From Janthinobacterium fluminis (lineage in GTDB: Bacteria; Pseudomonadota; Gammaproteobacteria; Burkholderiales; Burkholderiaceae_D): a stretch of DNA of 64,000 nt. The DNA lies in the NCBI RefSeq assembly GCF_028595325.1, contig NZ_JAQQXR010000001.1, positions 992,001 to 1,056,000 of the forward strand. Direction: 5' to 3'. Shown here piece after piece: positions 18,127 through 26,467 of this stretch. The notes beneath the pieces were generated by a model. That model worked only from the letters and a program-made list of their open reading frames with translations, searched no databases and was not told where the DNA came from. Positions within the stretch are counted from its first letter, which is position 1, and each line of letters begins with the position of its first letter. The translations under genes were made by a program, and so were the position numbers.

Positions 18127-18953
18127 GACGTGATCCAGTCGACGCTCAGTTGCGCCACCTGGTCGCGCCACAGGGCGCGCGAGAACGTGTGGTTGGCCTG
18201 CGCCAGGTGCACCTGGCGCAGCAGCGGGCCGGCGCTGATCTTGCGCCAGGCCGGGCTGCTGTTTTGCAGGTCGGCGAATTCGCAGGCCGTCAGGTCGTCG
18301 CCGCTGAGGATGATCAGCACGCGGCCCTTGAAGCGTGACAGCGCCTCGAACATGCGCTGCGGCGCCGACTTCGCCGGCTCGGCGTCGGGCGCGCGCGCGG
18401 CGCCGGCCAGGCGCAGCAGCGAGCGCAGCGCCTCGGCCAGGCGCAGGCCGCCGCCCGCCAGCTTGCGCCAGAAGGCCGGGTCGCGCAGCCGCGCCAGATA
18501 GTAGTGGCGCAGCGTCGCGCGCGCCAGTCCAGGCGTCGTGCGCACCCAGGGGTTGAGCAGGATCAGGCCGCAGATCCGGCTGTCGGCGCAGGCGTGCAGC
18601 GCGGCGGCGGTGGCGCCGTCGCACAGGCCCCACAGCACCAGTTCGCGCATCTGCGGCACGGCGGCGAAGAACTGGCGCAGCGCGCTGTCGATGTCCGCGC
18701 CGACGTCCTCGTAATTGCGCGCCGCGCCCTCGCTGTCGCCCATGCCGCGGTAGTCGAAGCGCAGCACAGGGATGCCGCGCTCGGCCAGCACGCGCGCCAG
18801 CAGCGTGAACTGGCGGTGGCTGCCGATGCGGTACTGCGGCCCGCCGGTGACGATCAGCACGCCGCGCGGGCGCGGCCGCTCCGGCAGGCTGAGGATGCCG
18901 AACAGCCAGCAGGACTGGCACTGGAAGCGCAGCGCGCGCTGCTCGACGATCAT
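18120..18953 (-). CDS. alpha/beta hydrolase, exosortase A system-associated, type 1
   Basis: A 277-residue alpha/beta hydrolase. Visible features are the oxyanion region IVTGGPQYRIGSHRQFTLLA, LRFDYRGMGDSEG and the elbow LVLWGLCDGATAA, in which Cys replaces the more common Ser nucleophile (G-L-C-D-G). A possible acid is in LIILSGDDLTACE and the late His is in QANHTFSRA. These match the XrtA-associated hydrolase 1 family. The ATGA overlap with the type 2 hydrolase implies the two are made together. The substrate is unknown; proximity to an acyl carrier protein suggests a thioester or ester. Confidence 0.85.
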   Translation of the reverse strand: MIVEQRALRFQCQSCWLFGILSLPERPRPRGVLIVTGGPQYRIGSHRQFTLLARVLAERGIPVLRFDYRGMGDSEGAARNYEDVGADIDSALRQFFAAVPQMRELVLWGLCDGATAAALHACADSRICGLILLNPWVRTTPGLARATLRHYYLARLRDPAFWRKLAGGGLRLAEALRSLLRLAGAARAPDAEPAKSAPQRMFEALSRFKGRVLIILSGDDLTACEFADLQNSSPAWRKISAGPLLRQVHLAQANHTFSRALWRDQVAQLSVDWITSW

Positions 18954-19765
18954 GCCAGCGCCGCCGTCGTGGTCGCCAGCAAGGGCTGGCATTCCAGCAG
19001 TTCGCTGCTGGCCCAGAAGGGCTGGCCGCGCACCGGCAGCAGCGTCAGCGCGGCGCCGCCGGCGCGCCAGCTGGCCGCCTGGCGCGCGGCGGCCGGGCCG
19101 ACGTCGCCGTCGGGCGCGATCATTTCCAGCCACAGCAGCGGACAGCGCGGCAGCATGCCGCCGCCGTCCAGGCTGTCGATGGCGTTGGCCAGCTCGGGCG
19201 CGAGCAAATAGCCGCCCACCTCGACGCCGGCGCCGTTGGCCAGTTCCTGGCGCGCCGTCGGCGCGGCGTCGGCGCCGTCGGCCCCGGCGTCGGCCGCCAG
19301 CATGCGGCTGGCCAGGCGCATGCGCAGAAACTGGTCGATATGCGCCTTGCCCTTGAAGACGGGGTGCCACAGGATCAGGCGCTCCAGCGGCAGCGGCGCG
19401 CGGTTGGCCAGGTCGAGCGCCAGCAGCGCGCCGAGGCGCAAGCCCCAGATGCTGACGGGCGCGCCGACCCGCTCGGCCAGCCATTCGCAGGCCAGCACCA
19501 GGTCGCGCTTCCAGATGTGCCAGCGGGCGCTGGCGAATTCGCCGCTGCTGTCGCCGCAGCCGTACAGGTCGATCTGCAGCACGCTGTAGCCGAGCGCGGC
19601 AAGGGCGCGCGCCTGCAGCGCCGCCATGCGCCGGCTTTTGTTGAGCTCCTCGGCGAAGGGATGCACGTACAGGATGGCGCCGCGCGGCGCCGGCGCGTCC
19701 GCCGGGTGGAACAGGCAGTAGCGCTCGCCGGGGCTGGCCGGCAGAAAGAACGGCATGGCAGTCAT
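18950..19765 (-). CDS. alpha/beta hydrolase, exosortase A system-associated, type 2
   Basis: A 271-residue protein beginning MTAMPFFLPASPGERYCLFH. Hydrolase features are ILYVHPFAEELNKSRRM, LQIDLYGCGDSSGEF and VSIWGLRLGALLALDLA. The nucleophile-elbow position shows Arg (G-L-R-L-G) instead of Ser, so this member may not hydrolyse by a classical Ser triad. The start at 19765 overlaps the acyl carrier protein stop codon (ATGA); a second Met at 19756 is also possible. It matches the XrtA-associated hydrolase 2 family. The function is unknown, though acyl transfer or release from the carrier protein is plausible. Confidence 0.85.
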   Translation of the reverse strand: MTAMPFFLPASPGERYCLFHPADAPAPRGAILYVHPFAEELNKSRRMAALQARALAALGYSVLQIDLYGCGDSSGEFASARWHIWKRDLVLACEWLAERVGAPVSIWGLRLGALLALDLANRAPLPLERLILWHPVFKGKAHIDQFLRMRLASRMLAADAGADGADAAPTARQELANGAGVEVGGYLLAPELANAIDSLDGGGMLPRCPLLWLEMIAPDGDVGPAAARQAASWRAGGAALTLLPVRGQPFWASSELLECQPLLATTTAALA

Positions 19766-20007
19766 TTGGCCAGCTTCGCGTGCACGAAGTCGCTCAGGCT
19801 GCCCAGCGTGGCGAAATGGCGGGCGTGGATTTCGTCGTCGTCGACGGCGATGCCGAAGTGGCTTTCCAGCGCCGCGATGACGCCGACGACGGCCATCGAG
19901 TCCAGCTCGGGCACGCTGCCCAGCAGCGGCGTTTCCGCGCACAGGTCTTGCTGGCCGATGCCCAGCGTGGTCGACAGGATGTGTTTTACGGCTTCGAGGT
20001 GGGGCAT
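19762..20007 (-). CDS. acyl carrier protein, XrtA locus type
   Basis: An 81-residue acidic four-helix carrier protein. The phosphopantetheine attachment serine is Ser37 in VPELDSMAVVGVIAALE, an L-D-S-M motif as in acyl and peptidyl carrier proteins. It lies directly beside two hydrolases and opposite an acyl-AMP ligase and a PLP decarboxylase, so it probably holds an activated acyl or aminoacyl intermediate made by that ligase. It starts inside the end of the upstream GNAT-like gene with a 22-base overlap. Confidence 0.9.
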   Translation of the reverse strand: MPHLEAVKHILSTTLGIGQQDLCAETPLLGSVPELDSMAVVGVIAALESHFGIAVDDDEIHARHFATLGSLSDFVHAKLAK

Positions 20008-20759
20008 GGCGACTCCGGGACGGGGGGGAGAGGGAGGGTGCCGGTGTCGAAGCACAGGCGCGGAAACGCGCCGGCGTGGCGCGACAGGTGGAAGTAGGGC
20101 GCCAGCGTGGCCAGCATCCATTGCCAGCGGCCGCAGCGCAGGAAGGTGGCGCTGCCCAGCGCGACCGTGCCTATGCTGGCGTGGGCGGCCAGCGAGGCCG
20201 GGTTGAAGGCGGAGATGCGGCTGCACGACCAGCGCACGGCGCGCGCCCGCAGCAGCGCGTTGGCCTCGTCCCACAGGCGCGGAAAGACCAGGCCGAGGCG
20301 CTCCTGCGGACGCACCCAGACGTCGAAGTCCCAGCAGGAGTGCGGCGAGGCCAGCAGATAGCGGGCGCGCACCTCGTCTTCCTGGCAGGCGCCGAACAGC
20401 AGCCACAGGAAGCCGACCAGTTCGCCGTGGCGGACGGCCGCCAGGCTGCAGGCGTGCTGGGCGTAGCGGGCGCGCAACACGGCGGCCGGACGCGGATAGC
20501 CGGACGGCAGCTCGTGCAGGCTGCGGCACAGGCGCACGGCGATGCGCGCGCCGCGGCCGCCGCACAGCGGCGCGGCGCCGACGGCCTGGGCGAGAAACTG
20601 GTATTTATAGAGCGCCCAGCGGCCGCCGGAGAGGCGCCGCAGCACGCGGTCGCAGGCGTACAGGGCGGCGTTCAGGCTGCCCAGTTGTGCCACGCTCTGG
20701 ATGAGACGGTTCGCCATGACAGGGAAAGGAAACGGGGCGCGCAGGCCGATGCAGTCCAT
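19986..20759 (-). CDS. GNAT-like acyltransferase, XrtA locus type
   Basis: A protein of 257 residues (or 243 if it starts at the Met at 20717). The middle shows an acyl-CoA N-acyltransferase pattern: a strand YAQHACSLAAVRHGELVGFL, then CWDFDVWVRPQERLGLVFPR, and an Asn/His late region ISAFNPASLAAHASIGTVAL. I favour 20759 because GGGGCGG lies upstream, while 20717 has no ribosome site; the choice is open. It heads the minus-strand operon with the acyl carrier protein and could transfer the carried acyl group to a sugar or amine. The acceptor is unknown. Confidence 0.65.
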   Translation of the reverse strand: MDCIGLRAPFPFPVMANRLIQSVAQLGSLNAALYACDRVLRRLSGGRWALYKYQFLAQAVGAAPLCGGRGARIAVRLCRSLHELPSGYPRPAAVLRARYAQHACSLAAVRHGELVGFLWLLFGACQEDEVRARYLLASPHSCWDFDVWVRPQERLGLVFPRLWDEANALLRARAVRWSCSRISAFNPASLAAHASIGTVALGSATFLRCGRWQWMLATLAPYFHLSRHAGAFPRLCFDTGTLPLPPVPESPCPTSKP

Positions 20760-20785
20760 TTAACACCGCCCCGGCGGCGCGCGGC

Positions 20786-20799
20786 TTGAGTCCGCTCAA
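20786..20799. promoter_or_regulatory. TTGA-N6-TCAA palindrome (copy 2)
   Basis: TTGAGTCCGCTCAA is an exact match in the 183-bp divergent gap between the acyl carrier protein operon and the acyl-AMP ligase operon. It lies 27 bp upstream of the start at 20759. Confidence 0.5.
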
Positions 20800-20843
20800 G
20801 GCCGGCGGCGGCGCGGCCGTGCCCGCCGCGCCTTCTTGCTTTA

Positions 20844-20857
20844 TTGACAAAAATCAA
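20844..20857. promoter_or_regulatory. TTGA-N6-TCAA palindrome (copy 3)
   Basis: TTGACAAAAATCAA is an exact match 58 bp from copy 2 in the same divergent gap and 86 bp upstream of the ligase start at 20943. Paired sites may serve the two divergent promoters. Confidence 0.5.
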
Positions 20858-20942
20858 TGAGGGCGGCGCCGTTTGTCCCAATCATAGCGATAGTGAGGCG
20901 GGCGTGACGGCGCGCCTATCGTTGATCGACAACGAGGGAGAC

Positions 20943-22532
20943 ATGGCGCATCTGATACAGGAGTTCATTTTCCAGTCCGCGCAGCGCACGCCGCTGGCCC
21001 CGGCCTTGCGTTACCAGGGCGTGCCGCTCAGTTACGCGGCGCTGGCGCAGGCGGTGCGGGCCGCCGCCGGCGCCATGCTGGCACTGGGACTGGGGCGCGG
21101 CGAGCGCGTCGCCGTGTATCTGGAAAAGCGCGAGGAGGCCGTGGTGGCCATGTTCGGCGCGGCCGCCGCCGGCGCCGTCTTCGTGCCCGTCAATCCGCTG
21201 CTCAAGCCCGAGCAACTGGCCTACATCCTGAACGACTGCAATGCCCGCCTGCTGGTGACCTCGCGCGAGCGTCTGCGGCTGCTGCTCGACGTGCTGCCCG
21301 CCTGCGCCGACCTGCACACGGTGCTGGTCGTCGGCGCCGAGGCGGCGGCTCCGCCGTTGGTGAGCTGCCTGCGCTTCGTCGCCTGGTCCGAATGCCTGGC
21401 CCACGCCCCGCCCGGCGCGCCGCACCGCGCCATCGACTGCGACATGGCGGCCATCCTGTACACCTCGGGCAGCACCGGCATGCCGAAGGGCGTGGTGCTG
21501 TCGCACCGCAACCTGGTGGCGGGCGCGGACAGCGTCGCGAGCTACCTGGGCAACACGGCCCAGGACCGCATCCTGTGCGTGTTGCCGCTGAGCTTCGATT
21601 ACGGCCTGAGCCAGCTGACGACGGCGTTTTCCCGCGGCGCCTGCGCCGTGCTGATGAACTACCTGCTGCTGCGCGACATCGTCGAGACGGTCGAGCAGGA
21701 AGGCATCACGGCGCTGGCCGCCGTGCCGCCGCTGTGGATACAGTTGTCGCAGCTGAGCTGGCCGGCGCTGCCCGGCCTGCGCTATATCACCAATTCCGGC
21801 GGGGCGATGCAGCGCGGCACGCTCGACAAGCTGCGCGCGGCGCTGCCGCACACGCGCATCTACCTGATGTACGGCTTGACGGAGGCGTTCCGCTCGACCT
21901 ATCTGGCGCCCGAGCAGCTCGATGCGCGCCCGGACTCGATCGGCAAGGCGATCCCGAACGCCGAGGTGATGGTGCTGCGCCCGGACGGCAGCGCGTGCGG
22001 CAGCGGCGAGCCGGGCGAGCTGGTGCACCGCGGCGCGCTGGTGGCGATGGGCTACTGGAACGACCGGGAGCGAACGGCCGAGCGCTTCCGCCCCCTGCCG
22101 CCGCGCCAGGACGGCCTGGCGCTCGGGGAACTGGCCGTGTGGTCGGGCGACACGGTGCGCAGCGACGCCGAGGGCTTCCTGTATTTCGTCGGCCGCAACG
22201 ACGAGATGATCAAGACCTCCGGCTACCGCGTCAGCCCGACCGAGATCGAGGCGGTGGTGTACGCCACCGGCCTGGTCGGCGAGGCGGCGGCGATCGGCGT
22301 CAGCCATCCGGTGCTGGGCCAGGCGATCGCGCTGCTGGCCACGGCCGCGCCCGGCGTCGCGCTGGAGCGCCAGGCGCTGATGGCGGCCTGCAAGGCGAAG
22401 CTGCCGGCGTATATGGCGCCGGCCTGGATCGAGGTGCGCGCCGGCGCGCTGCCGCGCAACCCGAACGGCAAGATCGACCGCAAGCTGCTGGCCGCCGAGC
22501 TGGCCGATCTGTTTTGCGGCGGCGCCCGATGA
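20943..22532 (+). CDS. acyl-CoA ligase (AMP-forming), exosortase A system-associated
   Basis: A 529-residue ANL-superfamily enzyme. Core motifs are ILYTSGSTGMPKGVVLSHRN (P-loop A3), YLMYGLTEAFRSTYL (A5), LAVWSGDTVRSDAEGFLYFV (A7) and the C-terminal lysine in NPNGKIDRKLLA (A10). It activates a carboxylic acid as an acyl-adenylate and transfers it to CoA or, more likely here, to the acyl carrier protein encoded divergently. GAGGGAGAC precedes the ATG. Its end overlaps the PLP decarboxylase start (ATGA). The acid substrate is unknown; the neighbouring decarboxylase suggests an amino acid-derived molecule. Confidence 0.92.
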   Translation: MAHLIQEFIFQSAQRTPLAPALRYQGVPLSYAALAQAVRAAAGAMLALGLGRGERVAVYLEKREEAVVAMFGAAAAGAVFVPVNPLLKPEQLAYILNDCNARLLVTSRERLRLLLDVLPACADLHTVLVVGAEAAAPPLVSCLRFVAWSECLAHAPPGAPHRAIDCDMAAILYTSGSTGMPKGVVLSHRNLVAGADSVASYLGNTAQDRILCVLPLSFDYGLSQLTTAFSRGACAVLMNYLLLRDIVETVEQEGITALAAVPPLWIQLSQLSWPALPGLRYITNSGGAMQRGTLDKLRAALPHTRIYLMYGLTEAFRSTYLAPEQLDARPDSIGKAIPNAEVMVLRPDGSACGSGEPGELVHRGALVAMGYWNDRERTAERFRPLPPRQDGLALGELAVWSGDTVRSDAEGFLYFVGRNDEMIKTSGYRVSPTEIEAVVYATGLVGEAAAIGVSHPVLGQAIALLATAAPGVALERQALMAACKAKLPAYMAPAWIEVRAGALPRNPNGKIDRKLLAAELADLFCGGAR

Positions 22533-23758
22533 CGGCGCCGCTGCATGCGCCGCAGCGCCAGTTCGCCGTCCACGACGATTGCCTGCAGATCGGCGCGCTG
22601 GCCTTGCCCCGGCTGGCGCAGCGGGTCGGGCGCACGCCGTTCTACGCCTACGAGCGCGGCCACATCCACCAGCGCGTCGCGGCGCTGCGCCAGGCGCTGC
22701 CGGCCGGCGTGCAGCTGCATTACGCGATGAAGGCGAATCCGATGCCGGCGCTGGTGCACATGATGGCGGCGCTGGTCGACGGCATCGACGTGGCCTCCGG
22801 CGGCGAGCTGAAGACGGCGCTGGACACGACGCTGCCGCCGGCCCGCATCAGCTTCGCCGGCCCCGGCAAGACGGATGCCGAGCTGGCCTGCGCGGTGGCC
22901 GCCGGCGTGCTGCTCAACGTCGAGTCCGAGCGCGAGATGGAGCGCATCGCCATCGTCGGCGAGCGGCAGGGCTTGACGCCGCGCGTGGCCGTGCGCGTCA
23001 ATCCCGATTTCGAGCTCAAGCACTCCGGCATGAAAATGGGCGGCGGCGCGGGCCAGTTCGGCGTCGACGCGCAACTGGTGCCGGCGCTGCTGCGCCGGCT
23101 CGGCCAGCTGGGCCTCGATTTCCTCGGCTTCCACATCTTCTGCGGCTCGCAAAACCTGGCGGCGGCCGCCATCGCCGAGGCCCAGGCGCGCAGCGTGCAA
23201 CTGGCGCTGGCGCTGGCGGCGCAGGCGCCGGCGCCGCTGCGGCTGCTGAACATCGGCGGCGGCTTCGGCGTGCCGTATTTCCCCGGCGAGCGGCCCCTCG
23301 ACCTGGGCGCGCTGGGCGAATCGCTGGCGCTGCAGATGGCGCTGCTGCGCGCGGCCTCGCCGGCGACGCGGCTGGTGCTGGAGCTGGGCCGCTACCTGGT
23401 GGCCGAGGCCGGCGTCTACGTCTGCCGGGTGCTCGAACGCAAGGTGTCGCGCGGGCGCGTCTTCCTCATCACCGACGGCGGCCTGCACCACCACCTGGCC
23501 GCGTCCGGCAATTTTGGCCAGGTCATCCGCAAGAATTACCCGGTGGCGATCGGCAACCGCCTCGCCGGCGGCCCGCGCGAGACGGTGTCCGTGGTCGGGC
23601 CGCTGTGCACGCCGCTGGACTTGCTGGCCGACCAGATGGAAATGGCCAAGGCTGACGCCGGCGACCTGGTCGTCGTGTTCCAGTCCGGCGCCTACGGCCT
23701 GAGCGCCAGCCCGGCCGCCTTCCTCGGCCATCCGGCCGCGCTGGAGGTGCTCGTATGA
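22529..23758 (+). CDS. PLP-dependent decarboxylase, exosortase A system-associated
   Basis: A 409-residue fold-type III enzyme related to diaminopimelate/ornithine decarboxylases. The PLP lysine is in LHYAMKANPMPALVHMM (about residues 67-83). GFHIFCGSQNL, LNIGGGFGVPYFPGE and ELGRYLVAEAGVYVCRVLE are the cofactor and barrel motifs, and the C-terminal half has SVVGPLCTPLDLLAD and FQSGAYGLSASPAAFLGH. It should remove CO2 from an amino acid, possibly one bound to the acyl carrier protein. ATGA overlaps join it to the ligase and the amidotransferase-like gene, so the three act in one pathway. Confidence 0.92.
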   Translation: MTAPLHAPQRQFAVHDDCLQIGALALPRLAQRVGRTPFYAYERGHIHQRVAALRQALPAGVQLHYAMKANPMPALVHMMAALVDGIDVASGGELKTALDTTLPPARISFAGPGKTDAELACAVAAGVLLNVESEREMERIAIVGERQGLTPRVAVRVNPDFELKHSGMKMGGGAGQFGVDAQLVPALLRRLGQLGLDFLGFHIFCGSQNLAAAAIAEAQARSVQLALALAAQAPAPLRLLNIGGGFGVPYFPGERPLDLGALGESLALQMALLRAASPATRLVLELGRYLVAEAGVYVCRVLERKVSRGRVFLITDGGLHHHLAASGNFGQVIRKNYPVAIGNRLAGGPRETVSVVGPLCTPLDLLADQMEMAKADAGDLVVVFQSGAYGLSASPAAFLGHPAALEVLV

Positions 23759-25656
23759 GCGGCTTGTGCGGCTGGCTGGCCGCGCACGAGGCCCCCGACG
23801 CGACGCGGGCCAACGCGCGCCTCATCGCGCGCATGGCGGCGCCGCTGTCGCGCTATGACGCCAGCGCGCTGACGGCCGTGGTCGGCAACGGCAGCGCCGC
23901 CGCCGTCGCGGCCGGCGCCGGCGCCAGCCATTTGTACCATAAGGACGGCTTGCTGATCGCGCTGTGGGGCCGGCCGCAACTGGCCGGCGCGCCGGGCGCC
24001 GATCCGGCGCTGGCGGCGCGCATGGCGCAATTGTGGCGCAACTACGGCGCCACGGCCTGCGCCTCGCTGGCCGGGCCGTTCGCGCTGTGCATCCTCGACG
24101 AATTCGCCAACGAGGCCCTGCTGGCGGTCGACCGCGGCGGCGTCCACGCGCTGCATTACCAGTGTACGCCGCAGCAGGGCCTGCTGTTCGCCTCGTCGGC
24201 CGAGGCGCTGGCGGCCCATCCGGGCGCCGCGCGCGCGCTCGACCCCCAGGCCCTCTACAACTATCTGTATTTCCATATGGTGCCGGGGCCGGGCGCCGTC
24301 TACGCCGGCCAGCGGCGCCTGCTGCCGGGCGAATACCTGCATTACCGCGCCGGCAAACTGAGCCGGGCCGCCTATTGGACGATGGCGTACCAGGAGTGCG
24401 AGACGCTGCCGTTCAAGACGCTCAAGGCGGAGTTTCTCGGCACGCTCAGGCGCGCCGTCGAGCGCAGCGTGGAAGGCGCCGGCGCCGGCACGGGCACCTT
24501 CCTCAGCGGCGGCACCGACAGCTCGACGCTGGCCGCCGTGCTGGGGCAGGTGAGCGGCCGGCCGGCGCGCAGCTATTCGATCGGTTTCGACGCGCCCGGC
24601 TACGATGAAATGGCGTATGCGCGCCTGGCCGCCCGTCATTTCGGCACCGTCCACCACGAACGCTATGTGACGGCCGACGACATCGTCGACGCCGTGCCGC
24701 GCATCGCCGCCGTCTTCGACCAGCCTTTCGGCAACGCCTCGGCCGTGGCCGCCTACTGCTGCGCGCAAATGGCCCGCGCCGACGGCGTCACGCGGCTGCT
24801 GGGCGGCGACGGCGGCGACGAACTGTTCGGCGGTAACGAGCGCTACGCCCGCCAAGCCTTGTTCGCCCGCTACGACAGGGTGCCCTCGCTGCTGCGCCAG
24901 GTCATCGTCGAACCGCTGCTGTTCAAGGTCGCCGTCGGCCAGCGCCATAAGCTGCTGTGCAAGGCGCGCAGCTACATCGAGCAGGCGTCGCTGCCGCTGC
25001 CGGCGCGCATGGAGAGCTACAACCTGCTGCAGCGCTACGGCCACCGCAGCGTGCTCGAAGACGATTTCCTGCGCGACGTCGACCCCGACGCGCCTCTCGC
25101 CAGCCTGAACGAGGCGTACTGGCTGACCCAGGGCCACAGCCAGATCAACCAGATGCTGGCGATGGACATGAAGTTCACGCTGGCCGACAACGACTTGCCG
25201 AAAGTGGCGGGGGCGTGCGAACTGGCCGGCGTCGAGGCCGCCTTTCCCTTCCTCGACGACGCGATGGTGGCGTTCTCGGCCAGGCTGGCGCCGCGGCAAA
25301 AGCTCAAGGGCACGCGCCTGCGCTATTTTTTCAAGCAGGCGCTGCGCGACACGCTGCCGCCGGCCATCCTGCGCAAGGAAAAGCACGGCTTCGGTTTGCC
25401 CTTCGGCTTGTGGGTGCAGCAGCACCAGGGCTTGCGCCAACTGGCCTTCGACAGCCTGAGCGACTTGAAGGGCCGCGGCATCGTGCGCGCCGGCTTTATC
25501 GACACCTTGCAAAGCCGCCATCTGGCCGAACACCCGGCCTACCACGGCACGATGGTATGGGTGTTGATGATGCTGGAACAGTGGTTGCGGCAGCACCATG
25601 ACGGCGCGGCCGACTTTGTCAGGGGGCGCGATGAGCGAGAAAGCGCCGGCGGATGA
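23755..25656 (+). CDS. asparagine synthetase-like protein, XrtA locus, with degenerate glutaminase domain
   Basis: A 633-residue AsnB homologue. The synthetase domain (about 230-600) has an intact PP-loop, TFLSGGTDSSTLAAVLGQVS, with GGDGGDELFGGNERY and LRKEKHGFGLPFGLWVQ. The N-terminal glutaminase domain begins MSGLCGWLA: the catalytic Cys next to Met is replaced by Ser, and the RGPD and YNGEIYN motifs are absent. It therefore probably cannot release ammonia from glutamine and may instead join an amine to an adenylated carboxylate, as beta-lactam synthetases do. A TTG at 23764 would place Cys at position 2, but the spacing to the following Gly residues would then be wrong. Confidence 0.85.
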   Translation: MSGLCGWLAAHEAPDATRANARLIARMAAPLSRYDASALTAVVGNGSAAAVAAGAGASHLYHKDGLLIALWGRPQLAGAPGADPALAARMAQLWRNYGATACASLAGPFALCILDEFANEALLAVDRGGVHALHYQCTPQQGLLFASSAEALAAHPGAARALDPQALYNYLYFHMVPGPGAVYAGQRRLLPGEYLHYRAGKLSRAAYWTMAYQECETLPFKTLKAEFLGTLRRAVERSVEGAGAGTGTFLSGGTDSSTLAAVLGQVSGRPARSYSIGFDAPGYDEMAYARLAARHFGTVHHERYVTADDIVDAVPRIAAVFDQPFGNASAVAAYCCAQMARADGVTRLLGGDGGDELFGGNERYARQALFARYDRVPSLLRQVIVEPLLFKVAVGQRHKLLCKARSYIEQASLPLPARMESYNLLQRYGHRSVLEDDFLRDVDPDAPLASLNEAYWLTQGHSQINQMLAMDMKFTLADNDLPKVAGACELAGVEAAFPFLDDAMVAFSARLAPRQKLKGTRLRYFFKQALRDTLPPAILRKEKHGFGLPFGLWVQQHQGLRQLAFDSLSDLKGRGIVRAGFIDTLQSRHLAEHPAYHGTMVWVLMMLEQWLRQHHDGAADFVRGRDERESAGG

Positions 25657-26455
25657 GCCGGTCTGGGACAGCGGCAGCCACGGGGATTTCTACGCCTATT
25701 ATGAAAAGGAGAGCAATAGCGAGGCGGCGCGGCAGCGCTTCGGCGCCATCCAGGCGACTTTGCTGCGCTTGCTGGGACGGCCGCACCGGCCGCTGGCGGT
25801 CGCCGATATCGGTTGCGGCGCCGGCACGCAATGCCGCATGTGGGCCGAGCACGGCCACCGCGTCTACGGCGTCGACATCAACGCGGCGCTGATCGCGCTG
25901 GCGCGCAAGCGGGCGCTGCAGGCCGGCCTGGAGATCAGTTTCGAGGTCGCCTCGGCCACCGCCTTGCCGTGGCCGGACCAGTCGATGGACCTGTGCATCG
26001 CGCCCGAGCTGCTTGAACATGTGGCCGACTGGCAGGGGGTGCTGGCCGAGCTGGTGCGCGTGCTGAAACCGGGCGGCGCGCTGTTTTTGAGCACCAGCAA
26101 CCGCCTGTGTCCGCGCCAGGAGGAGTTCACGCTGCCGCTGTATGCCTGGTATCCGGGCGCGCTCAAGCGCCGCGTCGTCGCGCTGGCGCGCAGCACGCGG
26201 CCCGAGCTGGCCGGTTATGCCGTCTATCCGGCCGTGAATTGGTTCACCTACTATGGCTTGCGCGACCACCTGGCGGCGCGCGGCGTCGCCTGCATGGACC
26301 GTTTCGACATGATGGACGTGTCCGGACGCGGCGCGCTGGCGCGTATCGCCCTATGGCTGATCCGCGCGCTGCCGCCGCTGCGTTTCCTCGGCCACGTCGC
26401 CACTTCCTACACGGTGCTGCTCGGCGTTAAAGGCCAGCTGAGGGCGCCGGCCTAG
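25631..26455 (+). CDS. class I SAM-dependent methyltransferase
   Basis: A 274-residue enzyme of the Methyltransf_11/25 type. SAM motif I is VADIGCGAGTQCRMWAEHG (about 58-76), followed by VYGVDINAAL, SFEVASATALPWPDQSMDL and VRVLKPGGALFLSTSN. The C-terminus contains a hydrophobic stretch (IALWLIRALPPLRFLGHVAT). AGGGGGCGCG precedes the ATG, which lies inside the last 26 bases of the amidotransferase-like gene. It is the last gene of the operon and probably methylates that pathway's product or a sugar. The acceptor is not identifiable. Confidence 0.85.
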   Translation: MSEKAPADEPVWDSGSHGDFYAYYEKESNSEAARQRFGAIQATLLRLLGRPHRPLAVADIGCGAGTQCRMWAEHGHRVYGVDINAALIALARKRALQAGLEISFEVASATALPWPDQSMDLCIAPELLEHVADWQGVLAELVRVLKPGGALFLSTSNRLCPRQEEFTLPLYAWYPGALKRRVVALARSTRPELAGYAVYPAVNWFTYYGLRDHLAARGVACMDRFDMMDVSGRGALARIALWLIRALPPLRFLGHVATSYTVLLGVKGQLRAPA

Positions 26456-26467
26456 TCCCGGGCAGCC

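Noticed and set aside
20921-20933. GTTG-N5-CAAC symmetry just before the acyl-AMP ligase ATG
   Set aside because: It is short and overlaps the ribosome site region; no second copy was seen.
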